DNA of 64,000 nt. It comes from Bacillota bacterium (lineage in GTDB: Bacteria > Bacillota > Clostridia > Acetivibrionales > JAMNXU01). Location: contig JAMNXU010000039.1 of assembly GCA_023623175.1 (NCBI GenBank), forward strand, positions 124,001-188,000, in the 5' to 3' direction. A model generated the notes under the pieces. It saw only the letters and a list, made by a program, of their open reading frames with translations, made no database searches and was not told the origin of the DNA. Below, piece by piece: positions 17,342 through 26,687 of this stretch. The translations under genes and the position numbers were made by a program. Each line of letters begins with the position of its first letter. Within the stretch, counting starts at the first letter, position 1.

Positions 17342-18694
17342 ATGAAAGTGGATAAACCCCGTGAAACCGCGCTTAAAATTTTATATGAAGTAAATGAAAA
17401 AGAGGCCTATGTAAATATCGCTTTAAGCAAACACCTGGATTCCCATGGGCTTAAGGATATTGACAGGGCCTTTATTACTGACCTTGTTTACGGTACGGTT
17501 TCCCATAAACTGACGATTGACTACCTCATTGAAAAATACTCGGATATCCCGATGAGGAAACTGTCACGATGGATATTGAACATACTGAGGCTGGGGATAT
17601 ACCAGCTGATGTACATGGACAGGGTGCCCGTTTCCGCGGCGTGCAACGAAAGCGTCAACCTGGCGAAGAAATACGGCCATAAAGCTTCAAGCGGATTTGT
17701 CAACGCTGTTCTCAGGAAAATTGCGGCAACGGGCGCCCAGGCCGAATACCCTGACAGGAGCGCTGATCCTGCCAGGCACCTGTCCGTGAGGTATTCCCAT
17801 CCCGAGTGGCTCGTCAGGAACTGGATTGAGCGTTTCGGAGAAGAGTTTACAGAAAGATTGCTTGAAGCCAACAATGCCAAACCGGAATTCACCATCAGGG
17901 CGAACAGGCTGAAAACTGACAGGGAAACGCTGGCGGGAATACTGCGGGAAAAGGGATATATTACGGAGAACGGCCGATACAACATTGAGGCGCTGATTGT
18001 CAAAAACCCCGGTTCAATTACGGCGTCGGCGGAATTCAGGGATGGATTGTTCCAGGTGCAGGATGAAAGCTCCATGCTTGTATCAAGGATTCTCGACCCA
18101 AAACCGGGCAGCCTGGTGCTCGATGTCTGCAGCGCTCCGGGAGGAAAAGCAACGCATATTGCGGAGCTTATGGAGAATAAGGGCACCGTGATAGCAAGGG
18201 ATATTCATCCGCACAAAATCAGGCTTGTGGAAGAAGCCGCAGGGAGGCTCGGAACGGGCATAATAAAAACGGAAATATTCGATGCGGCAATTACCGATGA
18301 AAACCTGAGGGATAAGGCGGATTACGTCCTTGTGGACGCTCCGTGCACCGGGTTTGGCATTATTCGGAGAAAGCCCGACATCAAGTGGAGCAGGAGCGAA
18401 AAGGACACGGAAGAAATAAGGATGCTGCAGATGAAGATTCTCAGGGCCGCGTCCGCCTGCGTGAAGCCGGGCGGGATACTGGTGTACAGCACTTGCACCG
18501 TGCAGAAGGAAGAAAACGAGGACGTGATGGCGGAGTTCCTCGGCGAAAACGACAATTTTGCAGCCGATGACATTTTCGGCCTGCTTCCTGAAGGGCTTTT
18601 AAAAGAAACCGCGGCAAGGGGGTTTGTACAGTTGTATCCCCATGTTGACGGTGTGGACGGTTTCTTCATTGCACGGCTCAGGAGAATAAAGTGA
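17342..18694 (+). CDS. rsmB: 16S rRNA m5C967 methyltransferase
   Basis: RsmB (Sun) methylates C967 of 16S rRNA with AdoMet. The 450-residue protein joins an N-terminal NusB-like RNA-binding domain (residues 1-140, ETALKILYEVNEKEAYVNIA) to a Rossmann methyltransferase. Seen are the AdoMet motif LDVCSAPGGKATHIAELM, DAPCTGFGIIRRKPDIKW (motif IV Cys) and YSTCTVQKEENEDV with the nucleophilic Cys. A ribosome binding site is weak. It is in tight order with yugP and rlmN. Confidence 0.95.
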   Translation: MKVDKPRETALKILYEVNEKEAYVNIALSKHLDSHGLKDIDRAFITDLVYGTVSHKLTIDYLIEKYSDIPMRKLSRWILNILRLGIYQLMYMDRVPVSAACNESVNLAKKYGHKASSGFVNAVLRKIAATGAQAEYPDRSADPARHLSVRYSHPEWLVRNWIERFGEEFTERLLEANNAKPEFTIRANRLKTDRETLAGILREKGYITENGRYNIEALIVKNPGSITASAEFRDGLFQVQDESSMLVSRILDPKPGSLVLDVCSAPGGKATHIAELMENKGTVIARDIHPHKIRLVEEAAGRLGTGIIKTEIFDAAITDENLRDKADYVLVDAPCTGFGIIRRKPDIKWSRSEKDTEEIRMLQMKILRAASACVKPGGILVYSTCTVQKEENEDVMAEFLGENDNFAADDIFGLLPEGLLKETAARGFVQLYPHVDGVDGFFIARLRRIK

Positions 18695-18730
18695 ACGGGG
18701 CACAGATAAAGGTTTACTGGTGGTTGAACG

Positions 18731-19795
18731 ATGGAACGGAAAATAAACCTGATGGACCTTGATTTTGCAGAGCTGCAGGAATTCATAACGGGTCTCGGAT
18801 TTGAAAAATACCGCGCAAAACAGGTAATGCAGTGGATAAACTCGGGAGTCGAAAGCTTCGACGGGATGTCAAACATACCCAAAGTACTGCGTGAAATGCT
18901 TGGGGAAAAGGCAGTCACCGGCACGCTTGGGATAGTTCACAGGCTCGAGTCGAAAATCGACGGAACGGTCAAGTATGTTTTTCAACTCTGTGACGACAAT
19001 GTGATCGAAAGCGTGCTGATGAAATACAAGCACGGGCTTACGGCCTGCGTTTCCTCCCAGGCCGGATGCAGGATGGGCTGCAGTTTTTGCGCATCAACCG
19101 GAGCGGGATTTTCGAGAAACCTCACGGCGGGAGAAATACTGGGCCAGGTTGTGACAATGCAGAAAGACTGCGGCGAAAGAATCGGAAACATAGTCATTAT
19201 GGGAATAGGAGAGCCCTTTGACAATTACGACAATGTACTTAAATTTCTCAGGCTTGTAAACTCCCCCGAAGGACTGAACGTCGGGTACAGGCATATAACC
19301 ATATCGACGTGCGGGCTTGTTCCGGGCATTTTAAAACTGGCAGAAGAAAACATCCCGGTCAACCTTTCCGTGTCCCTCCATGCACCAGATGACGAGCTGA
19401 GAAGCAGGCTAATGCCAATTAATAGAATGTATTCTATTGACAAAATAATTGAAGCATGTAAGATATATGTTAAGGCGACTAACAGAAGAATAACATTCGA
19501 ATACGCTGTAATTGCAGGCTTGAACGATTCCGAGGAGCATGCTTATAAGCTTGCGGAATTGATTAAGGGCCTGCTTTGCCATGTCAATCTGATACCGGTG
19601 AACAGGGTTGAGGGTACGGGCTACAATCGCAGCTCGAGGCAGAATATTGAACGTTTCAGGAATAACCTCGAGAAATTCGGTATAAACGCAACCGTTCGCC
19701 GTGAAATGGGCGCGGACATAAATGCCGCCTGCGGGCAGTTGAGAAAAGGATTTATGGAAGCGCGGGAAAAGGAACGACCTGTTGGGAGTGATTGA
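18731..19795 (+). CDS. rlmN: 23S rRNA/tRNA adenine C2-methyltransferase
   Basis: RlmN is a radical-SAM enzyme that methylates A2503 of 23S rRNA and A37 of some tRNAs. The 354-residue protein has the cluster motif [10 protein letters not shown] (CxxxCxxC) after SSQAGC, the SAM-binding [46 protein letters not shown], and the C-terminal Cys in [12 protein letters not shown] that carries the methyl intermediate. Its TGA abuts the start of prpC directly, with no gap. Confidence 0.97.
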   Translation: MERKINLMDLDFAELQEFITGLGFEKYRAKQVMQWINSGVESFDGMSNIPKVLREMLGEKAVTGTLGIVHRLESKIDGTVKYVFQLCDDNVIESVLMKYKHGLTACVSSQAGCRMGCSFCASTGAGFSRNLTAGEILGQVVTMQKDCGERIGNIVIMGIGEPFDNYDNVLKFLRLVNSPEGLNVGYRHITISTCGLVPGILKLAEENIPVNLSVSLHAPDDELRSRLMPINRMYSIDKIIEACKIYVKATNRRITFEYAVIAGLNDSEEHAYKLAELIKGLLCHVNLIPVNRVEGTGYNRSSRQNIERFRNNLEKFGINATVRREMGADINAACGQLRKGFMEAREKERPVGSD

Positions 19796-20533
19796 ATGAA
19801 ATTCGGAGCTAAAACCGACATAGGACGATTAAGAGAAAAGAATGAAGATAGTTACAGCATAGTTTTCGGACATTCCGATATTCCCGTAGCTTTCATTATT
19901 GCCGACGGCATGGGCGGGCATAATTCCGGCGAAGTGGCGAGCAAAACGGCTGTTGATTTCATTGCCAATTATATAACAAACAATCCCGAAATTTTTGCCG
20001 ATGAAACCACCGTAACCGCTTCAATAAAGGAAGTTATAGAAAAGGCAAATCTTGAGGTTTACAACTCTGCAAACATAGACCGTTCCAATTTGGGCATGGG
20101 CACAACGCTGATACTGGCAGTGCCCTGCGGCAACAAGCTTTATATCGGACACATAGGCGACAGCAGAGTATATCTTGTCAGGAATAATGAAATAATCAGG
20201 ATAACCACCGACCACTCCTTCGTGGAGGAACTTGTGAAATCCGGCACATTATCCAGGGAAGAAGCAGAAAATCATCCGCAGAAGAATATAATAACAAGGG
20301 CATTGGGATGCGCGGAAGACATCAAGGTCGATATTATCAACTGCAATATTTATGAGAAAGATATTTTTGTGCTTTGTACCGACGGGCTTACCAACATGCT
20401 GTCCGACGAAGAAATCCTCGAAGTGACGCTGAATTCGAAACATCCTGAAGATGCCTGTGAAGAGCTTGTGAGAAGAGCCAATGAAAACGGTGGTATTGAC
20501 AACATAACGGTTATTGTGCTGGAGAACGACTAA
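19796..20533 (+). CDS. prpC: PP2C-type protein phosphatase
   Basis: A 245-residue metal-dependent Ser/Thr phosphatase (PrpC/Stp) that reverses PrkC phosphorylation. Motifs are DIGRLREKNEDSYS, IADGMGGHNSGEVAS (metal Asp and Gly), GTTLILAVPCGNKLYIGHIGDSRVYL, LCTDGLTNMLSDEEI and GGIDNITVIVLE. There is no membrane segment, so it acts in the cytosol. It starts in the base after the rlmN stop and is followed by prkC after 65 bases, the standard Firmicute pair. Confidence 0.96.
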   Translation: MKFGAKTDIGRLREKNEDSYSIVFGHSDIPVAFIIADGMGGHNSGEVASKTAVDFIANYITNNPEIFADETTVTASIKEVIEKANLEVYNSANIDRSNLGMGTTLILAVPCGNKLYIGHIGDSRVYLVRNNEIIRITTDHSFVEELVKSGTLSREEAENHPQKNIITRALGCAEDIKVDIINCNIYEKDIFVLCTDGLTNMLSDEEILEVTLNSKHPEDACEELVRRANENGGIDNITVIVLEND

Positions 20534-20598
20534 TCCATTATATTTCTGCGCGGCAAAGACTATAAGGCGCAGACAATATAATGAACCGAGGTGCGTGT

Positions 20599-22524
20599 AT
20601 GGAAGGTATTATACTTGGAAACAGATACGAGCTGATAGAGAAAATCGGCGGCGGCGGTATGGCCGTTGTATATAAGGCCAGATGCAGGCTGCTTAACAGA
20701 TATGTTGCAGTGAAAATCCTGAGACTGGAATTTACCAATGATGAAGAATTTATCAAAAGATTCCAGGTGGAAGCACAGTCGGCTGCAAGTTTGTCCCATC
20801 CGAACATAGTCTCCATTTATGATGTAGGTCAGCAGGAAAACATTCATTATATAGTGATGGAATTCATCGAGGGGATTACGCTCAAGGAATACATTGCGAA
20901 GAAAAAATGCCTGTCATGGAGGGAAACCGTAAATATAGCCGAACAGATATGTTCGGCCATTGAGCATGCCCATTCGAAAAATATTATCCACCGCGACATC
21001 AAGCCTCATAATATAATGCTGACCAGTGACGGGATTGCCAAGGTTACGGATTTCGGCATAGCCCGGGCTGTATCGTCGTCTACAATTACGATGGTGGGCA
21101 GCACCATCGGCTCAGTCCATTATTTTTCTCCCGAACAGGCAAGGGGAGGATACGTTGACGAGAAGTCCGACCTTTACTCGCTGGGGATTACCATGTATGA
21201 AATGGCTACGGGAAAACTCCCGTTCAACGGTGAAAGTCCCGTGGCAGTGGCGCTGATGCATCTCCAGGAAACCCCGGTGCAGCCCATGGAACTCAATCCC
21301 GATATTCCCAAGGGTCTGAATGATATAATTATGAAGGCAATTACAAAGGAACAGGACAAGAGGTACCAGACCGCGACCCAGATGCTTGAGGATCTGCAAA
21401 GGGTTCGAGAGGAACCCGACGGTTCCTTTGTGAAAATTGAAAGCCAGGAAGACGCGCCGACCAAGAGAATCAGCGCCATAAACGATGAGCAACTGGCGGG
21501 GAAGGATGATAATTTGAGTAAAAAAAGCAGCGCAAAGAACAAGCCTAAAAAGTCGAAATACAAGGAAAGAATTGCAATGGCGCTTGCGATATTTACCGGT
21601 TTCATAATTATCGCCGTGACCGGTGTGCTGACCTATTATTTCATGGTCGGAGAAATAAACGCCAAGCAGACGGCAAAAATGCCCGATTTTACCAACCGCA
21701 ATTATGAGAAAATAAAAGACCAGATAAAGAAGGATTTTGACGTTGTTGAAATCAGGACATATCGCGAGGACATTGCAAAGGATTTTATTTACCAGCAGGA
21801 CCCCAAACCCGGCACGCCCTATAAAGTCAACGGGTACACGCAGCTTAAGCTGTATATAAGCAACGGACCGGAGATGGTCAGAGTTCCGAACCTGACCAAC
21901 AAGACCATGCGCGAAGCGGAAGTTGAGTTTAAGAACCTTGGATTTGAAATGGAGGTTAAGGAAGAGTTCAGCGACAAGATTGAAAAAGGACGTGTGACCC
22001 GCACCGATCCCGAAGCAGGAACGATGGTGAAAGCCGGAAGCATAATTACTGTTTATCAGAGCAAGGGTCCTGAGATTAAAAAGACGATAGTTCCCGATCT
22101 TTCCGGAATGACTGAATCGGAAGCCAAGAATGCTCTCCAGGAAGCCAGGCTGAAACTGGGCAACATGTACCCCAAGGACAAGAGCAGCAGGGTGGACAGG
22201 GTGGAAAGCCAGAAGCCGGAGGCCGGAGAAGAAGTAGATGAAAATACGGCTGTGGATATTTGGTTCAGCGAGGCCGAGCAGGTCAAAAGGCATGAAATTG
22301 TTGAGACTATCTCTCTCAAGGATCCCCAGGATTACGGTAAATCCATTAAAGTAAGGGTCGACGTCAGGCCGTCGGATACAAATGAAACTGAAACCGTATA
22401 CGAAGAGATAGTAACCAAGCAGAGCTTCCCCTTGAGAGTAAGGATTCCCATACCCGAAGACGGAGGAACATTAGTCACGGTCTACTTCAACGATAAATTG
22501 GTAAATTCATTCTGGAGGGAGTAA
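20599..22524 (+). CDS. prkC: Ser/Thr protein kinase with PASTA repeats
   Basis: PrkC senses peptidoglycan fragments and phosphorylates proteins of cell wall growth, translation and germination. The 641-residue protein has a Hanks kinase domain (residues 5-265: GGGGMAVVY, catalytic HRDIKPHNIML, DFGIARA, APE-like SPEQ), a Lys/Ser-rich juxtamembrane stretch, one membrane helix (IAMALAIFTGFIIIAVTGVL), then three PASTA domains outside (starting MPDFTNR, VRVPNLTNK, TIVPDLSGM) and a C-terminal beta domain of about 70 residues. ATG 20599 follows GAGGTG; the track start 20581 adds six residues. Confidence 0.96.
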   Translation: MEGIILGNRYELIEKIGGGGMAVVYKARCRLLNRYVAVKILRLEFTNDEEFIKRFQVEAQSAASLSHPNIVSIYDVGQQENIHYIVMEFIEGITLKEYIAKKKCLSWRETVNIAEQICSAIEHAHSKNIIHRDIKPHNIMLTSDGIAKVTDFGIARAVSSSTITMVGSTIGSVHYFSPEQARGGYVDEKSDLYSLGITMYEMATGKLPFNGESPVAVALMHLQETPVQPMELNPDIPKGLNDIIMKAITKEQDKRYQTATQMLEDLQRVREEPDGSFVKIESQEDAPTKRISAINDEQLAGKDDNLSKKSSAKNKPKKSKYKERIAMALAIFTGFIIIAVTGVLTYYFMVGEINAKQTAKMPDFTNRNYEKIKDQIKKDFDVVEIRTYREDIAKDFIYQQDPKPGTPYKVNGYTQLKLYISNGPEMVRVPNLTNKTMREAEVEFKNLGFEMEVKEEFSDKIEKGRVTRTDPEAGTMVKAGSIITVYQSKGPEIKKTIVPDLSGMTESEAKNALQEARLKLGNMYPKDKSSRVDRVESQKPEAGEEVDENTAVDIWFSEAEQVKRHEIVETISLKDPQDYGKSIKVRVDVRPSDTNETETVYEEIVTKQSFPLRVRIPIPEDGGTLVTVYFNDKLVNSFWRE

Positions 22525-22540
22525 CAGGAGGTAGAACCGT

Positions 22541-23479
22541 TTGCTCGAGGGCAAGATATTAAAAGGTATAGGGGGTTTTTACTATGTCAAGTCAGGGGAT
22601 GAGATATATGAATGCAAGGCAAGGGGAATCTTCAGGAAAGAAGAAATAAAGCCCCTGCCCGGGGATAACGTTTGCATTGAAGTACTGGACGACAGGACAA
22701 AAACAGGAAATATAATAAAAATAAAAGAGAGAAGTACGGAACTTCAGAGACCCGCTGTTGCCAACGTGGATCAGCTGGCGGCAGTGATTGCGGTAAAATC
22801 ACCGGAGCCGGACTTACTGCTGTTGGACAAACTTCTTCTTATTGCGCAAATCAAGGGCATATCCGCTTTCATCTGCATCAACAAGATTGATCTTGGAAAT
22901 GAAGATGAATATGAGGCCATTAAAAACATTTATACAGGATCCGGATACAGGGTTATCCCGTTAAGCGCGGTTACGCAGCAGGGGTTTGACGAACTCAGGG
23001 AGGAACTGAAAAGCAGCGTGACCGTTTTTGCGGGACAGTCCGGAGTAGGTAAATCCACGATTCTGAACACGATAATGCAATCAAGGGTTATGGAAACCGG
23101 CGAGGTCAGTTCAAGGATACATAGGGGGAGACATACCACGAGGCATGCCGAACTCGTTGAACTTACCACGGGCGGTTTTATTGTGGATACGCCGGGATTC
23201 AGCTCGCTGGAGCTTGAGAACCTCGGAGATATTCTGTGCGAGATATCGCTCGACATGTATTACCCCGAATTCAGGGAATATATCGGCGGGTGCAGGTTCA
23301 AGGGCTGTTCCCACAGGACGGAGCCCGGTTGCCTGGTTATTGAGGCCGTGGAGGCAGGAAGGATCGACAGGGGAAGGTACGGGCGTTACTTGCACTTTTA
23401 TTCGGTAATAGAGGATTACAGGGAAAATATATACAAAAACAGGGCGAAATCGGGACGGAAAAGCCTGAAAGAAAGATAG
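22541..23479 (+). CDS. rsgA: Small ribosomal subunit biogenesis GTPase
   Basis: RsgA (YloQ) checks maturation of the 30S subunit. It is a circularly permuted GTPase of 312 residues: an N-terminal OB fold, then G4 CINKIDLG, G1 FAGQSGVGKSTILN, G3 DTPGFSS, and a C-terminal zinc finger CRFKGCSHRTEPGC. The start codon is TTG at 22541, set by AGGAGGT eight bases upstream and by the family N-terminus. It directly follows prkC, with which it is often co-transcribed; RsgA is a known PrkC substrate in Bacillus. Confidence 0.95.
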   Translation: MLEGKILKGIGGFYYVKSGDEIYECKARGIFRKEEIKPLPGDNVCIEVLDDRTKTGNIIKIKERSTELQRPAVANVDQLAAVIAVKSPEPDLLLLDKLLLIAQIKGISAFICINKIDLGNEDEYEAIKNIYTGSGYRVIPLSAVTQQGFDELREELKSSVTVFAGQSGVGKSTILNTIMQSRVMETGEVSSRIHRGRHTTRHAELVELTTGGFIVDTPGFSSLELENLGDILCEISLDMYYPEFREYIGGCRFKGCSHRTEPGCLVIEAVEAGRIDRGRYGRYLHFYSVIEDYRENIYKNRAKSGRKSLKER

Positions 23480-23490
23480 CAGGTTACCAT

Positions 23491-23534
23491 GCAGGTTTGC
23501 TGCAGCTCACCATCAATAGCTCAGGCAAGCCTGC
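23491..23534 (+). terminator. Hairpin after rsgA, weak terminator
   Basis: GCAGGTTTGC pairs with GCAAGCCTGC across a 24-base loop just after the rsgA stop. No U-run follows, so termination is uncertain. The following 180 bases to rpe are AT-rich. Confidence 0.4.
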
Positions 23535-23719
23535 AATAATATTAATTATATTACCTTATAACAAATAAAAAAATATTGTATAACAAATTATGCAAATCTA
23601 TATTGTGCTAATATTTAAACTGGCAAATATTCAAAACGCGCCAGGATAGTATACGCAGAATACGAAAAGCTATGCGGCATGTTTTGAGACATTAGATGGC
23701 AAAACAAGGAGTTGACGAA

Positions 23720-24379
23720 ATGATTAAAATTGCTCCGTCTATACTGGCTTCAGATTTTTCGAGGCTCGGCGAGGAGATTTTAAAAGTTGAGAAGGCCGGG
23801 GCCGATATGATTCACATCGATGTAATGGACGGCCATTTTGTACCCAATATCACTATCGGGCCTCCTGTTGTGAAGAAACTCAGGGCGGTTACAAAACTGC
23901 CTTTTGACGTCCACCTCATGATTACGAATCCCGATGATTACATAGACGCTTTTGCCGAAGCGGGAGCGGACAACATCACGGTTCACGTGGAAGCCTGCAC
24001 GCACCTGAACCGCACCATACAGAAAATCCGCCAGCTGGGACGCAGGGCGTCCGTCGCGCTGAATCCGGCCACGCCACTGTGCACCCTTGACTGGATACTC
24101 CAGGATGTGGACATGGTGCTGCTCATGACGGTAAATCCGGGTTTCGGTGGGCAGGTATACATTGAGTCCATGACCAAAAAAATAGAAATGCTGAGGCAGA
24201 TTGTGGAGGAAGAAGGCCTAAAAACGGACATCGAAGTGGACGGCGGAATAGACACGGAAAACATTTATCGCGTGACAAAGGCAGGAGCAAATGTTATTGT
24301 GGCGGGTTCGACCGTTTACAATGCCCCCGACACCAGTGCGATAATAAGGGAGCTCAGGGACAGGGCATACCAGGGATAA
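23720..24379 (+). CDS. rpe: Ribulose-phosphate 3-epimerase
   Basis: Interconverts ribulose 5-phosphate and xylulose 5-phosphate in the pentose phosphate pathway. The 219-residue barrel has [33 protein letters not shown] (metal His and catalytic Asp), [26 protein letters not shown] and [10 protein letters not shown] 23720 lies after AAGGAG; the track start 23696 adds eight non-family residues. Confidence 0.96.
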   Translation: MIKIAPSILASDFSRLGEEILKVEKAGADMIHIDVMDGHFVPNITIGPPVVKKLRAVTKLPFDVHLMITNPDDYIDAFAEAGADNITVHVEACTHLNRTIQKIRQLGRRASVALNPATPLCTLDWILQDVDMVLLMTVNPGFGGQVYIESMTKKIEMLRQIVEEEGLKTDIEVDGGIDTENIYRVTKAGANVIVAGSTVYNAPDTSAIIRELRDRAYQG

Positions 24380-24547
24380 AGTATGTAAACAATGAAAAGG
24401 TACATAAAAAAGGTATATAAAAGGCAACGAAAGGAAAGACGCAACAAATGTAACTAGCCATCTAAAGGGCAAGTCGCATTAAACATGGCGTATTAAACAA
24501 GGCGTATAAAGAAGAAAGGCAATAAATAAGATGAATAAACCGGGGGA

Positions 24548-25207
24548 ATGGCTATAAAAGCGCTCATCATCTGCAACGGGAAAATAAGGGATTATGAATA
24601 TTATAAACAATATACAGAAAACGCCGAACTGGTGATTTGCGCAGACGGGGGAGCAAACCATGCCGCAAGGATGGGGATCATACCCGATGTGATTTTGGGG
24701 GATTTTGACTCTGTCTCACCGGAAATCCGTAAATGCTATTGCGACAGCGGATGTGATAAGGTAATAGAGTTTCGTGAATTTCCCTCAGAAAAGGACATGA
24801 CCGACTCGGAACTGGCACTGGATACGGCCGTGGAAAAGGGTGCCGACCGGATTGTATTCATTGGCTGCCTCGGAAACAGGATAGACCATACGATTGCCAA
24901 CATAAACCTGTTAAAGGCGGCACTTGACAGGGGAATTGACGCGGTGCTCGTTGACGAGTACAACGAAATAAGGCTTATAAAGAATTACATTGAAATTGAG
25001 AAGAGGGAGGGATGGAAGCTGTCACTGCTTCCGCTTACTCCCGTTGTCAGTGGCATAACCACGAGCGGGCTTTATTATCCCCTTAGCGATGCGACCATGG
25101 AAATCGGCCCGACGCGGGGAATAAGCAATGAATTTACGGAGAACAAGGCTTCAGTGCGGATCAGGGATGGGCTGTTGCTCGTGATATTATCGAGGGACGA
25201 GTCCTGA
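24548..25207 (+). CDS. thiN: Thiamine pyrophosphokinase
   Basis: Transfers pyrophosphate from ATP to thiamine to make TPP. The 219-residue protein has the family motifs ICADGGANHAARMGI, GDFDSVSPE, PSEKDMTDSELALD and FIGCLGNRIDHTIANI in the N-terminal nucleotide fold, and a C-terminal beta domain with SGITTSGLYYPL and GISNEF. The ATG follows GGGGG closely. It ends the priA-to-thiN block. The 168-base gap before it is purine-rich with runs such as AAAAGGTACATAAAAAAGG. Confidence 0.95.
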   Translation: MAIKALIICNGKIRDYEYYKQYTENAELVICADGGANHAARMGIIPDVILGDFDSVSPEIRKCYCDSGCDKVIEFREFPSEKDMTDSELALDTAVEKGADRIVFIGCLGNRIDHTIANINLLKAALDRGIDAVLVDEYNEIRLIKNYIEIEKREGWKLSLLPLTPVVSGITTSGLYYPLSDATMEIGPTRGISNEFTENKASVRIRDGLLLVILSRDES

Positions 25208-25283
25208 CCGAAAAAGTGCATTGTAAAAAAAATTAAGGTTCAAAAAAAGGCTGGAAATTCAAAAATATTTTAATTTTATACAG

Positions 25284-25318
25284 AAACGGCGCTGGTCCCT
25301 GGAGGACCAACGCCGTTT
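25284..25318. terminator. Bidirectional terminator
   Basis: AAACGGCGCTGGTCC-ctgga-GGACCAACGCCGTTT forms a 15-bp stem with one G-T pair, flanked by A- and T-rich sequence. It separates convergent thiN and the aminotransferase gene. Confidence 0.9.
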
Positions 25319-25353
25319 ACTTATCGTTTACTTATCTTCAGGTTTTGCGGCCA

Positions 25354-26538
25354 TTACCCGATAAACTCCCGCGCAAGGGCTTCAAAGGCTGCAAAAGAGT
25401 TCTCAATGACTTTTACGTCCTTGCAGTAGGCTATCCTGAAATAACCGGGGCATCCGAACCCGCTGCCGGGCACGAGGATCAGGTTGTACTTCATCGCCGC
25501 GCGGACAAATTCCACGTCGTCCTCGAGCGGCGACCTGGGGAACAGGTAGAAGGCTCCGCTGGGCTTGATGCATGAAAAGCCGAGTTCTGTCAGCTTGTTA
25601 TAAAGCAGGTCCCTGCGTTCCTTGTAAATTGCCGGGTCCACGGAAAGGTAGGCTGTTTCGCCAATTACTCTCTGGAACAGCGAAGGAGCGTTGACAAATC
25701 CCAGAGTGCGGTTTGAAAAGATCAGGGCGTCTGCCAGGAGTGCGGCGTCCCTCGCCGACGGACTAACTGCTATGTACCCTATTCTTTCGCCGGGTAGCGA
25801 GAGCGATTTGCTGTAAGAATCCACCACGATGGAATTTTCAAATATCTTTAAAATGCTCGGCACTTTTACGCCGTCATAGACGAGTTTCCTGTAAGGTTCG
25901 TCGGAGACGACAAAAATGGTTGTCCCGTACTCTTTCTCCTTTTTCTTGATAACATCGGCCAGTTCCATCAGTACCTTTTCGCTGTAGACCACGCCGGTGG
26001 GATTGTTGGGGCTGTTGATCAATAACGCCTTGGTTGCGGGCGTGATCCTGCTTTCTATCAATTCCGGATCGGGTTCGAACGTATCCCTGTTTACGGGAAC
26101 GATGACGCTTTTTCCGCCGTGGTTGTCGATATAAAAAAGGTATTCGACGAAATAGGGAGATAGCACTATTACTTCCTCGCCGGGATTGAGTATTGACTTG
26201 AATACGACATTGAGAGCGCCGCCGGCGCCGGCTGTCATAATTACGTTTTCATAACCCAGTTTAACTCCGTGCTCAACGCTCAGAGCTTCGGCAACTTTCT
26301 GCCTGACATCTGCATACCCGGCATTTGGCATGTAACCGTGCAGTCCCGGCCTGTCTTCTTCAATGAGCCTGAGAAGCGCCTTCTTGACATCGACCGGCGG
26401 TTCGGGGTCGGGATTACCCAGGGAAAAATCAAAGACATTTTCGGGCCCGTATTTTTGCCTCAGTTTTTCCCCTTCTTCAAACATCGTTCTTATGAAAGAC
26501 GCTTTTTTCAGATTATTGACGACTTTTTCCGAAAGCAT
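25354..26538 (-). CDS. PLP-dependent aminotransferase, class I/II
   Basis: A fold-type I aminotransferase of 394 residues. Visible features are FSLGNPDPEPP, GAGGALNVVFKSIL (PLP phosphate), LINSPNNPTGVVY, VVSDEPYRKLVYDG (PLP Asp and Tyr) and SYSKSLSLPGERIGY with the Schiff-base Lys; SNRTLGFVNAPSLFQ and GCPGYFRIAY bind substrate carboxylates. It belongs to the aspartate/aromatic/alanine group and the exact amino donor cannot be told. The start follows AGGAGGTC. It is a lone gene between the terminator and rqcH, on the same strand as rqcH. Confidence 0.88.
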   Translation of the reverse strand: MLSEKVVNNLKKASFIRTMFEEGEKLRQKYGPENVFDFSLGNPDPEPPVDVKKALLRLIEEDRPGLHGYMPNAGYADVRQKVAEALSVEHGVKLGYENVIMTAGAGGALNVVFKSILNPGEEVIVLSPYFVEYLFYIDNHGGKSVIVPVNRDTFEPDPELIESRITPATKALLINSPNNPTGVVYSEKVLMELADVIKKKEKEYGTTIFVVSDEPYRKLVYDGVKVPSILKIFENSIVVDSYSKSLSLPGERIGYIAVSPSARDAALLADALIFSNRTLGFVNAPSLFQRVIGETAYLSVDPAIYKERRDLLYNKLTELGFSCIKPSGAFYLFPRSPLEDDVEFVRAAMKYNLILVPGSGFGCPGYFRIAYCKDVKVIENSFAAFEALAREFIG

Positions 26539-26687
26539 GTACAGGACCTCCTTTACATTTTAACAATATCCAGTTGATACTATTTACAGCTGTTTAAATT
26601 TTTCAGTTGTTTGTATTTGTTCGGTTATTTGCATTTAATCAGTTTATTTTTAAACTGTTTAATCTATCGGCCGTTTGCCAATTGATA